From: Parvibaculum sp.
GTDB taxonomy: Bacteria > Pseudomonadota > Alphaproteobacteria > Parvibaculales > Parvibaculaceae
Assembly: GCA_031291615.1 (NCBI GenBank)
Contig: JARLIS010000005.1
Location: 1 to 64,000 of the forward strand
Reading direction: 5' to 3'
Length of the DNA: 64,000 bases
Every line of letters starts with the position of its first letter. The first letter of the stretch is position 1. Both the position numbers and the translations under genes were made by a program. Under the pieces are notes generated by a model. It did no database searches and was not told the DNA's origin. It saw only the letters and a program-made list of their open reading frames with translations. Positions 61,111 through 64,000 of the stretch are shown here, piece by piece.

Positions 61111-62157
61111 ATGGCCGATACCGAGACATTAACCAAGAGCCGCCTGGACTGGGTCGACGCCGACAAGGGCCTGTCGATCATTCTCGTCGTCGCCCGCCAT
61201 ACGGCCTATGGCGTCGCCGCTTCGCTCGGCCATATGCCGCTCGTCTTCGGCCTCATCTCGACGCTGTCGATGCCCTACCGCATGCCGCTCTTCTTCATCG
61301 TTGCCGGCCTCTTCGCCGCCAATGCGCTGAAGCGGCCCTTGCGCGAATTCCTCGACAAGAAGCTCGTCCACTTCGCCTATTTCTATTTCCTCTGGTCGGC
61401 CATCCAGATCGGCGTGAAGCTCGCTCTGCCCGGCGGCAATCACGAAGTCGGGCTGAAGGACCTGCTGCTCGCGCCCATCGAACCTTTCGGCGTGCTCTGG
61501 TTCATCTATGCGCTGCCGCTTTTCTTCATGGCGATGCGCCTCTTGCGCAATGCGCCGAAGCCGCTCGTCCTCGGCATCGCTCTTGCGCTTTATTTCGCCC
61601 GCATCGACACGGGCTGGACCGTGCCTGACGAAGGCGCGCTGCGCTTCGTCTTCTTCGTCGGCGGCGTCTATGGCGCACCTTATGTCTTCCAGATCGCAGA
61701 CTGGGCCCGCGCCAATGCGCTGCGCGCAACGCTGATGGGCGCGATCACGCTTCTCTCCGTCGGCGTCATCGCGCTCACCGAACTGATCGGCATCCGCGCG
61801 ATCGAGCTTCTCGCGGGCGTCGCGGGCTCGATCGGCTCCGTCATGCTGGTGAGCGTCGCCGCCTCGAAGGGCCTGACAAGCTGGCTCTCCTATCTCGGCG
61901 CGCGTTCGCTCTATGTCTTCGTCGCTTTCTTCCTGCCCATGGCGGCGACGCGCATCGTGCTGGTAAAGCTTGGGCTCGAGAACGGCGACCTCATCACCTT
62001 CGCCTCCGTGCTCCTCGGCGTGACGCTGCCGCTCGTCGCCGAACGCCTCATCAAGGGAACGCCGCTCGGCTTCCTTTTCGCCCGGCCTGAATTTCTGAAA
62101 CTTGTCCGGGCAAAACCCGCTGCGCGCGGAAAGCCCGCCCTCGCCCTTGTCGGCTGA
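61111..62157 (+). CDS. Acyltransferase-3 family membrane protein (2)
   Basis: This 348-residue paralogue of the preceding protein has the same motif order: RLDWVDADKGLSIILVVARH, YRMPLFFIVAGLFAANALKR and YLGARSLYVFVAFFLPMAAT. Start at ATG 61111; an in-frame ATG at 61069 falls in the palindromic region and adds 14 unrelated residues. Duplication with divergence of the loops suggests the two acylate related but different acceptors. Confidence 0.88.
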   Translation: MADTETLTKSRLDWVDADKGLSIILVVARHTAYGVAASLGHMPLVFGLISTLSMPYRMPLFFIVAGLFAANALKRPLREFLDKKLVHFAYFYFLWSAIQIGVKLALPGGNHEVGLKDLLLAPIEPFGVLWFIYALPLFFMAMRLLRNAPKPLVLGIALALYFARIDTGWTVPDEGALRFVFFVGGVYGAPYVFQIADWARANALRATLMGAITLLSVGVIALTELIGIRAIELLAGVAGSIGSVMLVSVAASKGLTSWLSYLGARSLYVFVAFFLPMAATRIVLVKLGLENGDLITFASVLLGVTLPLVAERLIKGTPLGFLFARPEFLKLVRAKPAARGKPALALVG

Positions 62158-62160
62158 CCT

Positions 62161-62841
62161 CTACCAGTCGTAGAGGCCGACATAGCGGCTGAAGCCCGCC
62201 TTCTCGGCGTATCGCTTCCATTCCCTGTTGAGATGGACGGTCGCCGAAGGACTGCCGCTGCCCTGCCCGATGCCGAGGATCAGCAGTTCGTCGCAGCCCG
62301 CAAAATCGGCGGAGACAGGCGGCGGCAGATGTCCGCCATGCCGCGTCAGCGTCCCATATTCCGAATCCTCGAAACCGTCCGTCGCAAGGATCACGCGCAC
62401 ATCGCTTCTGCGGCAATCGACGACCGGGGCCATGGTGTCGAGAAAGGCGACGATATTGGTCATGCCCTGCGCCTTGAGCTTGCCGTCGCGCACCAGCGCC
62501 GGCATATGCGCGATCAGCTCCGCCACGCCTTGCGCCACCGCTTGCGGCTTCGCATGGGATGAAATCACCTGATCGACCTTGAGCCCGTTCTCCCGGCCGC
62601 TATAGCTGCCGAAGGTCCGCACCATGACGCGGCTTCGGAGCGGCAGCGCCAGAATCTCCTGCGCCACGCGCGCGCCGACGCGGGCCGCATAGCCCTCGTC
62701 CTTGATGAGCGGATTGCTGAGCGACAGATCGAGCCCGACGACAATCGTCTGCGGCGGGGGCGGCGCATCCTCCGCATGAGCGGCGCTCGCCGAAACCAAG
62801 GCAAGCGCAACGAAGCCCGCAAGGATGGAGCGGCGGCGCAT
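62161..62841 (-). CDS. Exported vWA-like protein (DUF1194-type)
   Basis: This 226-residue protein has a signal peptide (MRRRSILAGFVALALVSASA) and then QTIVVGLDLSLSNPLIKDEG, a DxSxS metal-site start of a von Willebrand A-like fold. DVRVILATDGFEDSEYGTL continues the fold; two Cys could pair. ATG 62841 lies 5 bases after the stop of the membrane-protein gene, so they are one unit. A periplasmic binding or scaffold role is likely. Its 3' end is 3 bases from the acyltransferase stop. Confidence 0.75.
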   Translation of the reverse strand: MRRRSILAGFVALALVSASAAHAEDAPPPPQTIVVGLDLSLSNPLIKDEGYAARVGARVAQEILALPLRSRVMVRTFGSYSGRENGLKVDQVISSHAKPQAVAQGVAELIAHMPALVRDGKLKAQGMTNIVAFLDTMAPVVDCRRSDVRVILATDGFEDSEYGTLTRHGGHLPPPVSADFAGCDELLILGIGQGSGSPSATVHLNREWKRYAEKAGFSRYVGLYDW

Positions 62842-62846
62842 ATGGA

Positions 62847-63941
62847 TCACTCGGCCGCGCGCTCGATCGGGATGACGCGACGTGCGCCGGGAGCCGGCGG
62901 CAGCAACTCGCCCATCGGTTCGCGAATGCCGCCGAAAGCCGTCGGCCCCGCCTTCATGGCGTTGCGCGAACGGCGCTCCCACCATTCGTCGAACAGCTTC
63001 TCATAGCGTTTGACATCGCGCGAGGCGTCGCAGGCCTTCAGCCGGTCGAGCTGGCCGGAGCCCGAAGCCGCGGCATCGCGCCGGCCGAGAAGCCCGCGCG
63101 AGGGGGAGGGTGCGGAAAATACTTTGCGCGCTTCGTCGAGACCCTGCTCATAGGCGCGGCATTCGCGCATGAGACCCGTCCAGAGAAGATGGCGGCGATT
63201 TTCCTGACCTTCCATTTCGGAAAGCCTGTGGCGGTTCGCATCATATTCCGCTTCGAGAGCGGCGAGCCGCGCCATGTCCTGCTTGCGCTGCGAGAAATCG
63301 CGGGCGAGCACGATGCGGCGAAGCCTGTCGCCCGCAAAATGAATGCAGAGCGCGGCGACGCCCGTGACGACGAGGAAGACGACGCCGAGCGAGCCGAGCC
63401 AGAGGATCGGCTGCCACGTCCGCACCGTGTCGAGTTCCGCCGCCGTGCGCGCCGTATCGCCTGCCGCCGGCGCGGCGATGCCGAGGCCGTTGAGCGCCGA
63501 GCCGAGCGAAGAGCCGACATCGCCCGAGCCCGTCGCCGCAAGACCGTTCGGCAGCGACATGGTGGCGAGCAGGAAGCCGACGCCCATCAGCATGACGAGC
63601 GCGAGCACGAAGACGATGCGCACGAAAGCCGCGCGGCCGAAGCGGCCCATATGGTCGTAGAGAATATGCGCGGCGATGGTGGCGAAAAGCACCTGCATCG
63701 ACTTGAAGGCGACCGACGTCGCCAGCGTGCCCGGCAATTCGAGAAATTCATTGGCGAGCGCGCGCGTCCAGAATTCGCTGACGATCATGTAGTCGACAAG
63801 GATCGCGCCGAGCGACACGAGCCCGAAGACGAGAAAGGCCCCGAAATGGAGAACGGCGAAGCGCGCCTCGCGCTCGCTCGTCACATAATTATGCGCCATC
63901 TGGGCGCGGGCCTGTTCGGAGATGAGGCTGACGCTCGCCAT
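62847..63941 (-). CDS. Hypothetical membrane protein with coiled-coil tail
   Basis: This 364-residue protein has four membrane segments (about residues 28-50, 80-95, 105-125 and 180-205). Then comes a charged helical stretch, RKQDMARLAALEAEYDANRH, with coiled-coil character, and a Cys-containing C-terminal segment. I recognise no family. It lies between a partial upstream gene (3 bases away) and the vWA-like gene, suggesting a three-gene membrane/periplasm complex. Confidence 0.7.
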   Translation of the reverse strand: MASVSLISEQARAQMAHNYVTSEREARFAVLHFGAFLVFGLVSLGAILVDYMIVSEFWTRALANEFLELPGTLATSVAFKSMQVLFATIAAHILYDHMGRFGRAAFVRIVFVLALVMLMGVGFLLATMSLPNGLAATGSGDVGSSLGSALNGLGIAAPAAGDTARTAAELDTVRTWQPILWLGSLGVVFLVVTGVAALCIHFAGDRLRRIVLARDFSQRKQDMARLAALEAEYDANRHRLSEMEGQENRRHLLWTGLMRECRAYEQGLDEARKVFSAPSPSRGLLGRRDAAASGSGQLDRLKACDASRDVKRYEKLFDEWWERRSRNAMKAGPTAFGGIREPMGELLPPAPGARRVIPIERAAE

Positions 63942-63944
63942 GGC

Positions 63945-64000
63945 TCAGGCCTTCCTGTTCGAGGAACGGCCGAACCAGCCGCGAGCCGGGGCTTCGGGTT
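63945..64000 (-). CDS. Partial CDS, C-terminal end only
   Basis: The last 17 codons of a minus-strand gene that enters from beyond the window read PEAPARGWFGRSSNRKA then TGA (63945-63947). The next gene starts 4 bases later, so it is the first visible cistron of the membrane/vWA unit. The protein cannot be identified from this tail; a toxic-anion-resistance (TelA-like) protein would be a guess only. Confidence 0.6.
   Translation of the reverse strand, partial: PEAPARGWFGRSSNRKA

Overview
The window is GC-rich, densely packed bacterial DNA. A COQ4/COQ7 ubiquinone pair, GluQRS, a NodT-type efflux lipoprotein, ECF/TetR/MarR regulators and many acyl-CoA ligases, SDRs and flavin monooxygenases point to an alphaproteobacterium. 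The lipid- and hydrocarbon-oriented gene mix resembles Parvibaculum-like Rhizobiales; this is an inference from gene content, and no marker gene was compared.

Layout. 1-900 is an AT-richer patch with a decayed DUF262 (GmrSD-type) remnant. 1057-9923 holds an acyl-CoA dehydrogenase, a CPA2 antiporter, an SDR, a class A acid phosphatase and three related alpha/beta hydrolases. 10073-11920 has a GST-like and a DsbA/HCCA-isomerase-like gene, each preceded by a TTAATG-N5-CATTA(A) palindrome. 11985-16375 is a tight operon of GlpD, a lipid kinase and an alkyl-DHAP-synthase-like flavoprotein, a candidate ether-lipid module. 16367-26842 is mostly minus strand: SulP transporter, three acyl-CoA ligases (one feruloyl-CoA-synthase-like), an HSL-type esterase, an atypical SDR and DUF924. 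It also holds a plus-strand GNAT gene with a possible leader-peptide attenuator.

27038-29988 is an operon of two AhpD/CMD-fold proteins, an SDR and an MBL hydrolase. 30066-31935 is an ECF sigma factor with its own ECF-type promoter, a Tat ferritin-like gene broken by an in-frame TAG, and a cytochrome c. 32039-38409 carries tandem GSTs, an SDR divergent from a TetR gene, and tandem luciferase-like monooxygenases. 38482-43346 holds an acyl-CoA synthetase, TusA, an ArsC-like/GNAT pair, and COQ4 divergent from a TetR gene. 43560-48252 is a MarR-controlled EmrAB/NodT efflux operon.

49390-51587 pairs a cytochrome P450, which has an in-frame TGA near its start, with an ACMSD-like amidohydrolase. 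51588-52323 is AT-rich DNA on the 3' side of a tRNA-Leu(CAA), with a partial second T-arm that looks like an attachment-site scar. From 52516 on come small enzyme genes, a MarR gene, a DedA-type membrane protein, a second CPA2 antiporter, DsbB-COQ7, an HNH nuclease, an esterase, GluQRS, two tandem acyltransferase-3 proteins and a vWA-like/membrane-protein pair cut by the window edge.

Most genes look like ordinary core or catabolic functions. The points most worth following are the GlpD/DagK/AGPS operon, the GNAT leader, the two premature stops, and several well-formed palindromic operators in divergent promoters.
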